Assembly (NCBI RefSeq): GCF_002806945.1
Contig: NZ_NIHC01000001.1
Span: 434,001-498,000 of the forward strand
Direction: 5' to 3'
Length of the DNA stretch: 64,000 bases
Origin: Marinobacter salexigens
Lineage (GTDB): Bacteria > Pseudomonadota > Gammaproteobacteria > Pseudomonadales > Oleiphilaceae
Below, in pieces: positions 19,252 through 27,697 of this stretch. Below the pieces are notes generated by a model. It ran no database searches. It worked only from the letters and a program-made list of their open reading frames with translations, and was not told the origin of the DNA. The first letter of the stretch is position 1. Every line of letters begins with the position of its first letter. A program made the translations under genes and the position numbers.

Positions 19252-21086
19252 GTGCTCTGGTACCTGTCGTAGTGGTCTTCCCGGGTGAATTCTGCGAACA
19301 AGCTGAATTCGCGGCCGAAGTGCCAGTTGCCTTTGGCGTATAGCTGGTCTTGCCGGTGTTGACTGCTTACGATCCAGGCTTTGATTTTGGCGCCAGCGAG
19401 AAGGCTGAAGCGGTTGTTCTGGTGCAGCAGGCCAATGTCAGCGCCAGGAGCAGCGTCGTAGCCACGGCGCAGGTCGTCATCGATTTCGAGATCTGCTGTT
19501 GCAACAGCGAAGGCTTGGGTGTTGCGGCCCAAGCTCCAGCTTCCACCAGCCCCGCCCTCAAGGTAGGGCGCAAGAACCCGTTTATTACCAGTATCGGTGC
19601 GGCGGCCACCAAAGCCTACCTGCCAGGACAATGGCGAGAAAAACGCATCTCTCGGGCTTAGGGAGCGGATTTCAACGCCGGTAAGCCGTTCCACTTGCAG
19701 TTCGTCGTTGTCAGTGTAATAGCGTGCATCCAGGCGGAGAAATTGCAGTTGCGCTCCACTGCGGTAACCGGCAGGTGGGTCAAGAATGTCATGGTAAGCC
19801 GGTCGGAATGTCAGCTGGGTAAACTCGCGGTGGTCCAGTTGCCCGGCCCCCAGGCTTACGCGGAATGTGTCGTGGCCTTGGTCATCTCTGACCTCCGGCT
19901 CTGGTGGTTGCTCAAGGGGGAGGGCACCGTCAATTTTGCTGCGTTCGCGCAACAGGTTGTGGGAGAGTGGTGCAGCAAACTCTCTTGGCCAATTGTCTGC
20001 TTCGCTCTGGTAGCGCACGTAATCGTAGGTGGCATCAAGGAGGTGGGCGCGTTCCTGTGGAGGTAACGCAAGTACCTCGTCGCTGCTTGGGTCTATATAA
20101 CCGTTCGCTATTGCAGCAGCCAGAGTCTGATTGGATTTTGGCAGTGCAGAGAGACTGTGGGCTACATCAGTGGCAGCCGATGGTCGATAATGCACATCGG
20201 CAACCAGGTCTTTGTTGATTACCCAGCGCACGGTATCCGATGGTATTGCATGAGTGCTGACCTCGCTCAGGAGGTCGGTGCCGGGGCGGGCAACGTCGAT
20301 GAGTGCCAGCAGGCGATAAGCGCAGTTCTCATCGAAAAAATAGTAGTCGAAATTGCGATCCAGTAATTCCCAGGCGTGAGACAGCATGAAGTCGACTTCT
20401 TGCTGGTTGAGGTTCAGTTTGTATTCCCAAAGATCCCTGTGCTCAATGTCGGAGTAGAGGCGAATTTTCTCGTAATAGGGCTGAACCGTGGTGATGCCAG
20501 GGTAACCGCCAAAAATACCGCGATAAGCGAACATCAGTTCGTTGTCGTGGGCGGCCGCATCTGCCGCATAAGAGATAGTGTTGGCGAGCAACAGATTGGT
20601 TTTCTCATCTTCCTGGGGAGGGTCCAGTCTCAGGAAAGTGTGTCCGAACATGGAAGAAGGGCTGTTAAGGTACGAGGCTGCAAATACCAGGGTTACGCTT
20701 TCTGTATTCAGCTTTTCCGCCCACTCCTTGTAATCCGGGCACTCTGCTTTGGCCGCTGGCAAGTCAAGGTGTTCACGAAGCCATGTATCCCGGGCAGGAA
20801 AGCGGCATCTGGCATGGTCATTTCCATCTCCAGGTTGCTGTATCGCTTCCAGGGTTGCTTCAAGCTCTGCTTTCGGCGAGGTTTTGCCGTCCTCACTGAG
20901 AAAAAACTCATGGTCGTCGGCTTGGCTGGTATAGCCACTGCCAAACTTGTTGGGCTGGTAGTGAACGAGAGTGAGCCAGGCCGGATCCAGGTGCAGTGAG
21001 TCTTCAGCGGCTTGAGTTTGAGCCTGCAGAGGTAAACTGATAATGAGCCAAAGCGCCACTGGCCCAATACGAAGCATGTTGCCCAT
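19221..21086 (-). CDS. DUF4105 domain protein with C-terminal outer-membrane barrel
   Basis: Secreted protein of about 620 residues. A signal peptide (LRIGPVALWLIISLPLQAQ) follows the start at 21086; the frame is open to 21155, but those residues do not look secreted. The N-terminal half is a DUF4105 (Lnb N-terminal-type periplasmic) domain with SSMFGHTFLRL (His149), RGIFGGYPG, RDLWEYKL and YFFDENCAYRLL (Cys255). The C-terminal 250 residues have alternating aromatic/polar strands and end in a terminal Phe (IHAYF), as expected of a beta-barrel. Function is unknown. The His/ENC pair resembles the catalytic pair of circularly permuted papain-like (LRAT/YiiX) proteins, which is my inference. Confidence 0.8.
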   Translation of the reverse strand: MGNMLRIGPVALWLIISLPLQAQTQAAEDSLHLDPAWLTLVHYQPNKFGSGYTSQADDHEFFLSEDGKTSPKAELEATLEAIQQPGDGNDHARCRFPARDTWLREHLDLPAAKAECPDYKEWAEKLNTESVTLVFAASYLNSPSSMFGHTFLRLDPPQEDEKTNLLLANTISYAADAAAHDNELMFAYRGIFGGYPGITTVQPYYEKIRLYSDIEHRDLWEYKLNLNQQEVDFMLSHAWELLDRNFDYYFFDENCAYRLLALIDVARPGTDLLSEVSTHAIPSDTVRWVINKDLVADVHYRPSAATDVAHSLSALPKSNQTLAAAIANGYIDPSSDEVLALPPQERAHLLDATYDYVRYQSEADNWPREFAAPLSHNLLRERSKIDGALPLEQPPEPEVRDDQGHDTFRVSLGAGQLDHREFTQLTFRPAYHDILDPPAGYRSGAQLQFLRLDARYYTDNDELQVERLTGVEIRSLSPRDAFFSPLSWQVGFGGRRTDTGNKRVLAPYLEGGAGGSWSLGRNTQAFAVATADLEIDDDLRRGYDAAPGADIGLLHQNNRFSLLAGAKIKAWIVSSQHRQDQLYAKGNWHFGREFSLFAEFTREDHYDRYQSTWHAGIHAYF

Positions 21087-21171
21087 GGGTAAATGCGAGT
21101 TCCGGTCGGGAATTATGAAATGGGGGAAGCGCGCCATCCTTGGCGCTTGGGGCATCCCTGCAGATCAGCTA

Positions 21172-21636
21172 TCAGGCCGCTACGTACTTGCTCAGCGACT
21201 CATTCTTCTCCAGCAGTGCGACAATCGCGTCTACTGCTTCACCTGAGGTGGTGTCGGAGCTTGGGAAGATAGCAGCAAAGTTGTCCTGCAGAATCTGGCG
21301 GAAATCGCCACGATCTGCTGCTTCAACGCCCAGAAGGACCGCCAGGGTTTCCAGGTTCTCGCCGTTTCCGCGTGACATGTCGCGGGCAACTTTATCAATG
21401 TTGCTGTCCATGTACATGGCCATTGACTGAACTGACTCGTTGGTCTGGCAGCCAAGGGTGCCGGAGGTCATGCCGAATGTCTGGTTACCGAACGTACCGT
21501 TGGTTGTTGCAGCCAGTACGTGGGGAGCAACACCGGATTGTCCTTTCCAGATCATTGCGCCTACACCGCAGCCTGGTTGAGCAAAAGCCATGGAAGAGGC
21601 GCCCAGAAGAATTGCACCTGCGATCAGTTTTTTCAT
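21172..21636 (-). CDS. DUF3015 periplasmic protein
   Basis: 154-residue secreted protein. A standard signal peptide (Lys-Lys, hydrophobic core, cleavage after AFA near residue 19) is followed by PGCGVGAMIWKG and SGTLGCQTNESV; Cys23 and the Cys in TLGCQ may form a disulfide. The central region is helical with RDMSRGNGENLETLAVLLG. I recognise the DUF3015 family but no function is known to me. GGAG precedes the ATG. It is the first gene of the leftward DUF3015-DUF4105-hydrolase operon. Confidence 0.85.
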   Translation of the reverse strand: MKKLIAGAILLGASSMAFAQPGCGVGAMIWKGQSGVAPHVLAATTNGTFGNQTFGMTSGTLGCQTNESVQSMAMYMDSNIDKVARDMSRGNGENLETLAVLLGVEAADRGDFRQILQDNFAAIFPSSDTTSGEAVDAIVALLEKNESLSKYVAA

Positions 21637-21760
21637 AATCCACTCCTAGATCTATGTTGTTATCTGTTGTCGCAAAAATCTACATAGCCAGCTTGTTACC
21701 GACTGTGCGAAAACGGCCCTGACGTATTCCTGTGGAAACAGGTGTGGAGACCGCTTCCTG

Positions 21761-21787
21761 TGTATAGTGCAGATTTGATTGGGTCAA
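21761..21787 (-). promoter_or_regulatory. Candidate sigma70 promoter for the DUF3015 operon
   Basis: On the - strand TTGACC (21787-21782) and TATACA (21766-21761) are 15 bases apart, shorter than optimal. Position, about 125 bases before the start codon, is plausible. Confidence 0.4.
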
Positions 21788-21863
21788 GTCTACACCTCTA
21801 GCGCGATTTGATTTCGAAAGAGTATTTCTTTTTATTCAGGATGTTGGTGCTGGAAAAAAGAAT

Positions 21864-21890
21864 AAAAAACCGGAGCAGGCTCCGGTTTTT
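21864..21890. terminator. Terminator at the end of the liv operon
   Basis: AAAAACCGGAGC pairs with GCTCCGGTTTTT (21865-21876 and 21879-21890). A and T tracts on both sides allow use in either direction. It lies 20 bases beyond the livF stop. Confidence 0.88.
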
Positions 21891-21909
21891 GTGCTACGCA
21901 TCTAAGAGA

Positions 21910-22617
<708 letters not shown>

Positions 22618-22619
22618 AG

Positions 22620-23375
22620 TCAGGCCTCGCCCAGGTAGGCTTTGATCACGTCGTCGTTATGGCGGATTTCTTCCGGAGTACCACTGGCCAGGGGTTTGCC
22701 CTGGTTGATGACATTTATCCGATCGGAAATATCCATTACCAGGCTCATGTCGTGCTCAATCAGCACCACGGAAACGTTGTAGTCCTCTTTCAGGCTCACA
22801 ATAAGCTGATTGAGTTCTTTGGTTTCCGCCGGGTTGAGACCAGCAGCGGGCTCGTCGAGCATGAGCAGCTTGGGTTCGGTAACCATGCAGCGTGCGATTT
22901 CCAGCCGTCGCTGCTGGCCATAGGCAAGGTTGCCTGCATCCCGGTTGGCAAGGTCTAAGAGACCAACACGCTCCAGCCAATAGGCTGCGCGATCCAGTGC
23001 GCTCTGCTCACGTTCTTTATAATTGGGCGTACCAAAAAGCCCGGCGAGCATGTTGGTGTTGAGGTGGCGGTGTTGGGCCACAAGCAGGTTTTCCACAACG
23101 GTCATCTGAGTGAACAGGCGCACATGCTGAAAGGTTCGCACCATGCCTCGTCGGGAGATTTTGTAGTCTGGGGTGCCCTGTATTTCCTTGCCTTCGAAGA
23201 TGACTTTTCCACCTGTGGGTTTATAAAAACCACTCAGGCAATTGAAAACGGTGGTCTTTCCGGCACCGTTAGGGCCGATGATAGACACGATTTCCCGTTC
23301 CTGAACATCAAGTGAAACGCCGTCTACTGCCAGCAGGCCGCCGAAGCGCATGGACAGATTTTGTACATCAAGCAT
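22620..23375 (-). CDS. livG: Branched-chain amino acid ABC transporter ATPase LivG
   Basis: 251-residue ABC ATPase with Walker A GPNGAGKTT near residue 35, signature LAYGQQRRLEIARC, Walker B LLMLDEPAAGLN and H-loop LIEHDMSLVM. LSMRFGGLLAVDGVSL at the start and YKISRRGMVRTFQHVRLF before the helical domain are typical of LivG. It starts 6 bases after livM ends. Confidence 0.95.
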   Translation of the reverse strand: MLDVQNLSMRFGGLLAVDGVSLDVQEREIVSIIGPNGAGKTTVFNCLSGFYKPTGGKVIFEGKEIQGTPDYKISRRGMVRTFQHVRLFTQMTVVENLLVAQHRHLNTNMLAGLFGTPNYKEREQSALDRAAYWLERVGLLDLANRDAGNLAYGQQRRLEIARCMVTEPKLLMLDEPAAGLNPAETKELNQLIVSLKEDYNVSVVLIEHDMSLVMDISDRINVINQGKPLASGTPEEIRHNDDVIKAYLGEA

Positions 23376-23381
23376 GGTCTG

Positions 23382-24653
23382 TCACTCCTGCTTTTTCAGT
23401 GTGATTTGGATGCGGCGCACCGGGAGCAGGCCTTGTGGTCGCCATACCATCATCAGCACCATGGCAGCGCCGAAAATGAGCATGCGGTACTCGGAAAACT
23501 CCCGTGCCAGTTCTGGCAGGATTGTCACCGCAATAGCCGCGAGAATGACGCCTAGCTGAGACCCCATGCCGCCAAGAACCACAATCGCCAGAATGATAGC
23601 GGATTCCAGGAACACGAAAGACTCGGGACTGATAAAGCCCTGCTTGGAGGCAAATACAGTACCCGCAAAGCCGGCAAAGAATGCGCCAATGGTGAAGGCA
23701 GAAAGCTTGACTGCAGTGCGGCTGAGGCCGAGAGAGCGAGCTGCGATTTCATCTTCTCGCAGGGCTTCCCAGGCGCGGCCCACTGGCATCCGCATAAAGC
23801 GGCGGATGATCAGGGCAGTAATAACCGCCAGCACCAAAGCAATCAGGTACAGGAAGATAACCTTGTGCTCGCCACTGTAGGCAATGCCAAAGGTTTCGTG
23901 GAAGGAGGTGTTGCCTTCTTCCTTAACCCGCCGGCCGAACTCCATGCCAAACAGAGTGGGCTCGGGAATGCCGCCAATGCCGTTGGGGCCGCCGGTCAGG
24001 CTTGTCCAGTTGTTGAGCAGAATGCGGATAATCTCACCAAAGCCCAGGGTAACGATGGCCAGGTAGTCCCCCCTCAGGCGCAAAACCGGAAAGCCGAGAA
24101 TCATTCCGGTGACGCCGGCCAGCAGGGCACCGATAGGCAGAGCCATCCAGAATGAAATGCCCGTGTACTGGGAGAGCAGGGCAAAGGTGTAGGCGCCAAC
24201 CGCATAGAAAGCCACGTAGCCGAGATCGAGCAGGCCCGCGAGGCCGACGACCACGTTAAGACCCAGTGCAAGCATGATGTAGATCAGTACAAGTGTGGCC
24301 AGATCCACTGATCCACGGGACACCAGAAACGGCCAGAACAGTGCAAACACCACTATGCCGGTGAGTATCCAGGATTCCAGTTTGACCCGTTTGGATTGCT
24401 CCATGGGTTCTCTGCCCGCCAGCGGATTGAGGTTGGGCAGTTTACCCAGCACGCCCATGAATGAGTCACGGAACGCCTGGAACACAAACACCGCAACAGC
24501 AGCGAGGGCAATGGCTATGTAGGTTGAGGTCTGGGCTCCGGTAAGTGTGATTTTGACGCCCTTGGCCTCCAGATTAAGGCCAAGGATCGGGAAGGAAATA
24601 ATCAGCGTGACAACCGCGCAAAAGAGCGCGTGCCTGTAGTTGTTAGCAGTCAT
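23382..24653 (-). CDS. livM: Branched-chain amino acid ABC transporter permease LivM
   Basis: 423-residue inner-membrane permease with about ten hydrophobic segments. Characteristic pieces are [25 protein letters not shown], split here as [11 protein letters not shown] and [12 protein letters not shown], and the ATPase-coupling loop around [20 protein letters not shown] [19 protein letters not shown] hydrophobic N-terminal extension of about 100 residues precedes the core, as in other gammaproteobacterial LivM. Its ATG overlaps the livH stop by one base. Confidence 0.94.
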   Translation of the reverse strand: MTANNYRHALFCAVVTLIISFPILGLNLEAKGVKITLTGAQTSTYIAIALAAVAVFVFQAFRDSFMGVLGKLPNLNPLAGREPMEQSKRVKLESWILTGIVVFALFWPFLVSRGSVDLATLVLIYIMLALGLNVVVGLAGLLDLGYVAFYAVGAYTFALLSQYTGISFWMALPIGALLAGVTGMILGFPVLRLRGDYLAIVTLGFGEIIRILLNNWTSLTGGPNGIGGIPEPTLFGMEFGRRVKEEGNTSFHETFGIAYSGEHKVIFLYLIALVLAVITALIIRRFMRMPVGRAWEALREDEIAARSLGLSRTAVKLSAFTIGAFFAGFAGTVFASKQGFISPESFVFLESAIILAIVVLGGMGSQLGVILAAIAVTILPELAREFSEYRMLIFGAAMVLMMVWRPQGLLPVRRIQITLKKQE

Positions 24654-25576
24654 CAGATTTTCTCAACCTCCGGTTTGCCAAGCAGACCCGTGGGCTTGAA
24701 CAGCAGAATGAGGATGAGCAGGCCGAAGGAGACCACATCTTTGTACTCACCGCTGAGGTAGCCCGAGGTCATGCTTTCAGACACGCCAAGAATCAGGCCG
24801 CCGAGCATGGCTCCGGGGATGCTGCCGATACCACCGAGTACGGCAGCGGTAAAGGCTTTTAGCCCGGCAATAAAACCGAACAGGGGGTCTACAGAGCCGT
24901 AGTACATACCAAGCAGCAGGCCGGCAACAGCGGCGAGGGCGGCACCAATTATAAAGGTGGCGGAGATAATGCGGTTGGTGTCGATACCCAGCAAGCTGGC
25001 CATGCCAAGATCCTGGGATACGGCCCGGCAGGCGCGACCGGTTCGGGAGCGGGAAATAAATAGCGACAGTGCCGTCATACAAACCAGGGTGGTCACGAAA
25101 ATGGTGATTTGCATGTAAGAGAGCGACATCTCGAACGCGCCATCGGCGCTGAAATTGAACCCGCCTTCAATCAGTGCAGGGAAGCCGACATTTCGGGAGC
25201 CTTGGGCCAGGTGAACATAGTTCTGCAGGAAAATGGACATGCCGATTGCCGAGATCAGCGGGATCAGGCGGTGACGCCCGCGTACCGGACGATAGGCAAT
25301 GCGTTCCACTGCCCAGCCCATGGAACTGGAGACAAGCATGGCGCACAGCAGTGCAACAATAAGAATGAGCGGCAGCCAGGCAATGCCCAGAGCGGTCAGG
25401 CCGGTAATGGCGATGAGCGCGGTGTAAGCGCCGATCATGTAGATCTCACCATGGGCAAAGTTGATCATGCCGATGATGCCATAAACCATTGTGTAGCCGA
25501 TGGCGATCAGGGCATAGGCACTCCCGATCGTAAGCCCGTTAATGAGCTGCTGAGAAAAATAAAGGAGATCTTGCAT
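24653..25576 (-). CDS. livH: Branched-chain amino acid ABC transporter permease LivH
   Basis: 307-residue permease with about eight membrane segments. [20 protein letters not shown] at the N-terminus, [14 protein letters not shown] and the coupling loop [20 protein letters not shown] are typical of LivH. It is separated from livK by 160 bases containing a stem-loop, and its stop overlaps the livM start. Confidence 0.95.
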   Translation of the reverse strand: MQDLLYFSQQLINGLTIGSAYALIAIGYTMVYGIIGMINFAHGEIYMIGAYTALIAITGLTALGIAWLPLILIVALLCAMLVSSSMGWAVERIAYRPVRGRHRLIPLISAIGMSIFLQNYVHLAQGSRNVGFPALIEGGFNFSADGAFEMSLSYMQITIFVTTLVCMTALSLFISRSRTGRACRAVSQDLGMASLLGIDTNRIISATFIIGAALAAVAGLLLGMYYGSVDPLFGFIAGLKAFTAAVLGGIGSIPGAMLGGLILGVSESMTSGYLSGEYKDVVSFGLLILILLFKPTGLLGKPEVEKI

Positions 25577-25669
25577 TGTTGTTTGACTCCGGAGGCCTGC
25601 TCCCTCCGCTGAATCAGCCCGGCGCAGGATAACCGCATCGGGTGTGAGACAGAATTAACAGGAGCCTAG

Positions 25670-25704
25670 AAAAACACCTTCCCCCGGATCGCGGTGAGAA
25701 GGTG
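25670..25704 (-). terminator. Stem-loop/attenuator between livK and livH
   Basis: CACCTTC (25675-25681) pairs with GAAGGTG (25698-25704); on the - strand the hairpin is followed by five T (25674-25670). It is just after the livK stop and could cut transcription short or protect livK mRNA, so the binding protein exceeds the membrane subunits. Confidence 0.75.
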
Positions 25705-25736
25705 CTCTTTTGATTACCGTTTATTAACGATCTGGC

Positions 25737-26849
25737 TTAGTTTAACGGAGTTTTGCTGCCATCTGAATGCCATTCGTACACGACAAACTCAAATGATTTC
25801 ATATCGCCGGCCTTGTCGTACTCCACAGTGCCGATAGGCGTTTCAAAGGTGCCGCTGCGAAGCGCTGCCGCAACGTCAAACGGATCCTGGGAATTTGCCG
25901 CCTCGATACCTTGAGCAACCAGTTGAACAGCTGCGTAGGAGGTCAGTACAAATGGGCCTGAGGGATCTTCGCCTTTGGCTTCAAATGCGTTTACCAGCTC
26001 CTGGTTTTCCTCTTTCTCGTCAAAGCTTGGCGGAAGGGTTACCAGAAGGCCTTCGGAGGCTTCGCCGGCAATGGTGTTGATGTCGTTGTTACCGACGCCT
26101 TCAGGGCCCATGAACACTGCATCCAGCCCGGCCTGACGAGCCTGGCGCAGGATCAGGCCCAGCTCTGGGTGGTAGCCACCAAAGTACACATAATCCACAT
26201 CGGCCTGCTTGAGCTTAGTGACCAGAGATGAAAAATCCTTATCGCCTGCGGTAACGCCCTCAAACATGGCAATTTCGATGCCTTTGTCTTTCAGTGTGTC
26301 ACGAACGGCAGTTGCGATACCTTCACCGTACTGCTGTTTATCGTGCACAACGGCAACCCGCTCGGGGTTCAGGCTTGCAATGTAGTTGCCGGCAACCGGG
26401 CCCTGCATGCTGTCGAGGCCGATCGTGCGGAAAACCAGTTCATAACCGCGCTCGGTAACTTCCGGGCTGGTTGATGCCGGTGTGATCATCAGTATGCCTT
26501 CGTCTTCATAAATATCGGACGCGGGCTGTGTCGAGCTGGAGCAGAGGTGACCAATCACATAGCGTACGCCATCATTTACCAGTCGGTTTGCTACGGTAAC
26601 GGCCTGCTTGGGGTCGCACACGTCATCGTATTCAACCGCGACCAACTTCTCGCCCATCACGCCGCCTTTGGCGTTAATCTGGGCAATGGCCATGCGGGCA
26701 CCGGAGAATTGCATGTCGCCATACTGGGCAACCGGGCCAGTCATTGGGCCGGCGATACCAATCTGGATATCGGCTGCTGCGTAGCCTGCTCCCATGAGAG
26801 CAACGGAAGTACTAACTGCGGTTACAAGCTTTTTCAGTGAAGTTGTCAT
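25737..26849 (-). CDS. livK: Branched-chain amino acid ABC transporter substrate-binding protein
   Basis: 370-residue periplasmic binding protein of the Leu/Ile/Val type. A signal peptide ends near AAA at residue 26, then DIQIGIAGPMTGPVAQYGDMQ, the disulfide-loop pair in DDVCDPKQA and GHLCSSST, TPASTSPEVTERGYELVFRT and FGGYHPELGLILRQ. Ligand is inferred from the operon with livHMGF. GACAGGAC-type purines precede the ATG. Confidence 0.94.
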   Translation of the reverse strand: MTTSLKKLVTAVSTSVALMGAGYAAADIQIGIAGPMTGPVAQYGDMQFSGARMAIAQINAKGGVMGEKLVAVEYDDVCDPKQAVTVANRLVNDGVRYVIGHLCSSSTQPASDIYEDEGILMITPASTSPEVTERGYELVFRTIGLDSMQGPVAGNYIASLNPERVAVVHDKQQYGEGIATAVRDTLKDKGIEIAMFEGVTAGDKDFSSLVTKLKQADVDYVYFGGYHPELGLILRQARQAGLDAVFMGPEGVGNNDINTIAGEASEGLLVTLPPSFDEKEENQELVNAFEAKGEDPSGPFVLTSYAAVQLVAQGIEAANSQDPFDVAAALRSGTFETPIGTVEYDKAGDMKSFEFVVYEWHSDGSKTPLN

Positions 26850-26899
26850 TGTGTCTGTCCTGTTAGGTTCAGGGTTATTCTTATGTTCTCAGATAGCTA

Positions 26900-26928
26900 A
26901 ACAAACACTACACATCCAGCCTTGTCAA
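26900..26928 (-). promoter_or_regulatory. Candidate promoter of livK
   Basis: Perfect TTGACA on the - strand (26928-26923); 17 bases on is TTTGTT (26905-26900), a poor -10. The arrangement suggests a promoter that needs an activator. Confidence 0.4.
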
Positions 26929-27104
26929 GCTAGCCCGAGGCTTCTTTGATCATTTAACATTTACCGACGCACAGGTAGGTGATGCGACATGATCGATGAG
27001 CCTCAGTGTGCGGAAGCTTTCGCTGCTGCGCAACTGTCCAAAGCCCACTTCGGGAAAGTATTGTCAGGAGTTTGCAAATAAGGGAAGGCACTGCATGTAA
27101 TTCC

Positions 27105-27133
27105 TTGCATTCAAGAGTGCGAAGACCTCTAAT
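27105..27133 (+). promoter_or_regulatory. Candidate promoter of marR
   Basis: TTGCAT (27105-27110), 17 bases, TCTAAT (27128-27133). The -10 matches 5/6 and the -35 only 3/6. A start near 27140 would give a 45-base leader. Confidence 0.4.
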
Positions 27134-27183
27134 AGTTAGTGGTGTAAACAAGGGCCGGTCGGCCCCATTGGAGCAGCGATACA

Positions 27184-27678
27184 GTGAACAACCATGAACA
27201 TGTTCTGGTAGCACTCCGGCGTGTTATCCGGGCAACAGACCTTCATTCCAAACGCCTCAGCAAGAATGCCGGGCTCACCGGTCCGCAACTCTTGATTATG
27301 CGCACAATCCGGGATCTGGGTGAGGTAACCATTGGCACCATTGCCGAGAATGTCAGCCTGAGCCAGGCGACTGTGACTACTATTCTTGATCGCCTGGAAC
27401 ATCGCCAGCTGGTCTACCGTGTTCGCAGCACGCAGGATAAGCGAAAGGTTCACGCGCATCTGACAGAGAGTGGGGCAGACAAGCTTGCACGAGCACCCAA
27501 TCCGCTACAGGAAGACTTCATCAAGAAGTTCCAGAGCCTTCATGAGTGGGAGCAGAATATGATCCTGGCTTCGATCCAGCGAGTCGCCAACATGATGGAT
27601 GCTGACGACATTGATGCTTCACCGGTATTGGATGTGGGCCCCGTGCTGAAGGACGACGGCTGGAAAGAAAAGGCCTGA
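27184..27678 (+). CDS. MarR-family transcriptional regulator
   Basis: 164-residue winged-helix repressor. LTGPQLLIMRTI, IGTIAENVSLSQATVTTILDRLEHR (in parts the recognition helix SQATVTTILDRL) and the wing DKRKVHAHLTESG are typical MarR elements. The start is GTG at 27184, 10 bases after GGAG; no ATG fits in frame. The C-terminal tail (DIDASPVLDVGP) extends beyond the usual fold. Regulated genes are unknown: it is divergent from the liv operon and convergent with lon. Its stop codon lies in the loop of a perfect hairpin. Confidence 0.88.
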   Translation: MNNHEHVLVALRRVIRATDLHSKRLSKNAGLTGPQLLIMRTIRDLGEVTIGTIAENVSLSQATVTTILDRLEHRQLVYRVRSTQDKRKVHAHLTESGADKLARAPNPLQEDFIKKFQSLHEWEQNMILASIQRVANMMDADDIDASPVLDVGPVLKDDGWKEKA

Positions 27679-27691
27679 GCCTTTTCTTTCC
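27662..27691. terminator. Perfect 13-bp hairpin between marR and lon
   Basis: GGAAAGAAAAGGC (27662-27674) pairs with GCCTTTTCTTTCC (27679-27691) around CTGA. The loop contains the marR stop TGA (27676-27678), and the left arm encodes the last residues of MarR. Symmetric and T-rich on each 3' arm, so it probably terminates both convergent genes. Confidence 0.8.
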
Positions 27692-27697
27692 CTATGC

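Larger units (their letters stand above)
26850..27183. other. Divergent livK/marR control region, no gene
   Basis: 334 bases. Holds a candidate promoter on each strand (listed separately) and a 5-bp hairpin GGGCC-GGTC-GGCCC (27152-27165) just before the marR ribosome binding site. The local ORFs have no coding features. Confidence 0.5.

Noticed and set aside
27184..27678. MarR gene as the ectoine regulator EctR
   Set aside because: No ect genes occur in the window and MarR proteins are too alike to assign by eye.
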